A model generated the notes under the pieces. The model ran no database searches, was not told where the DNA came from, and worked only from the letters and a program-made list of their open reading frames with translations. From DATAXP01 sp036272935 (GTDB taxonomy: Bacteria > Planctomycetota > Planctomycetia > Pirellulales > PNKZ01), in NCBI GenBank assembly GCA_036272935.1, contig DATAXP010000156.1, positions 1 through 49,958 on the forward strand: 49,958 nt of DNA, given 5' to 3'. Shown one piece after another: positions 49,922 to 49,958 of the stretch (its first letter is position 1; every line of letters begins with the position of its first letter). A program made the position numbers and the translations under genes.

Positions 49922-49958
49922 ATGGCCGCCGAAGATTTACCGCCGCCTCGACTCCATT
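49922..49958 (+). CDS. Start of an unidentified gene (3' part outside window)
   Basis: ATG 49922 has a strong AGGAGG (49911-49916) five bases upstream and the frame is open to the window edge: MAAEDLPPPRLH. Too short to identify. The 122-bp region separating it from the divergent small membrane-protein gene was not found to contain repeats. Confidence 0.55.
   Translation, partial: MAAEDLPPPRLH

Noticed and set aside
1..49958. tRNA, rRNA or CRISPR arrays
   Set aside because: No cloverleaf-type segment, rRNA-like stretch or regularly spaced direct repeats were noticed by eye; a covariance-model search would be the proper test.

Overview
The window looks like chromosomal DNA of a planctomycete, probably Pirellulales-like. 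The GC content is high and start codons are often GTG. The region 28036-36629 holds a set of families that is expanded in Planctomycetes: DUF1501, PPC-domain, DUF1549/DUF1553 and planctomycete-type cytochrome proteins. A DUF1080 protein, a PmoA-like (DUF6807) protein and tetrahydromethanopterin (H4MPT) C1 genes in a non-methanogen agree with this. No rRNA, tRNA or CRISPR array was seen.

Layout. 1-243: tail of a probable IS4-type transposase and a possible coding scrap. 428-2106: two convergent lipoprotein genes. 2439-12927: an operon of two very large exported proteins of unknown function; the second (about 2365 aa) looks like two such proteins fused, with a signal-peptide-like segment kept in the middle. 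13152-15646: rimI-like acetyltransferase, YfcE-type phosphoesterase, PlsC-type acyltransferase and a small iron-permease-family membrane protein. 15710-18436: C1 cluster with an ATP-grasp gene divergent from fae and a methylene-H4MPT dehydrogenase gene. 18440-23956: M28 peptidase with PDZ domains, DUF1080 protein, MocA-type oxidoreductase and S41 peptidase. 24093-25031: sugar-nucleotide epimerase framed by palindromic repeats. 25338-27666: secreted unknown protein, PmoA-like protein and csrA with a strongly structured upstream region. 28036-36629: the planctomycete exported redox-type cluster, ending with a cytochrome/WD40/coiled-coil fusion. 36963-39077: TolC-like lipoprotein. 39221-42326: WYL regulator, tmk, holB and a stand-alone LigD-type phosphoesterase-domain protein. 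42278-49281 (minus): a membrane-anchored unknown and an adaptor/RND/TolC tripartite efflux operon. 49434-49958: small membrane protein and the first codons of another gene.

How the genes work together. Fae and the dehydrogenase catalyse consecutive steps of H4MPT-linked formaldehyde oxidation; the ATP-grasp protein beside them may serve cofactor synthesis. The efflux operon is a complete inner membrane-periplasm-outer membrane pump. tmk and holB are DNA-replication housekeeping. The 28036-36629 proteins are all exported and probably act together in the periplasm or envelope; the family functions are not settled.

The least explained sequence is between genes: a family of GGTGCCA/TGGCACC-ended cruciform elements around the epimerase gene, a 21-bp-arm inverted repeat that supplies the stop codon of the efflux adaptor, and two places (upstream of csrA and of the cytochrome-WD40 gene) where one arm can pair with either of two partners.
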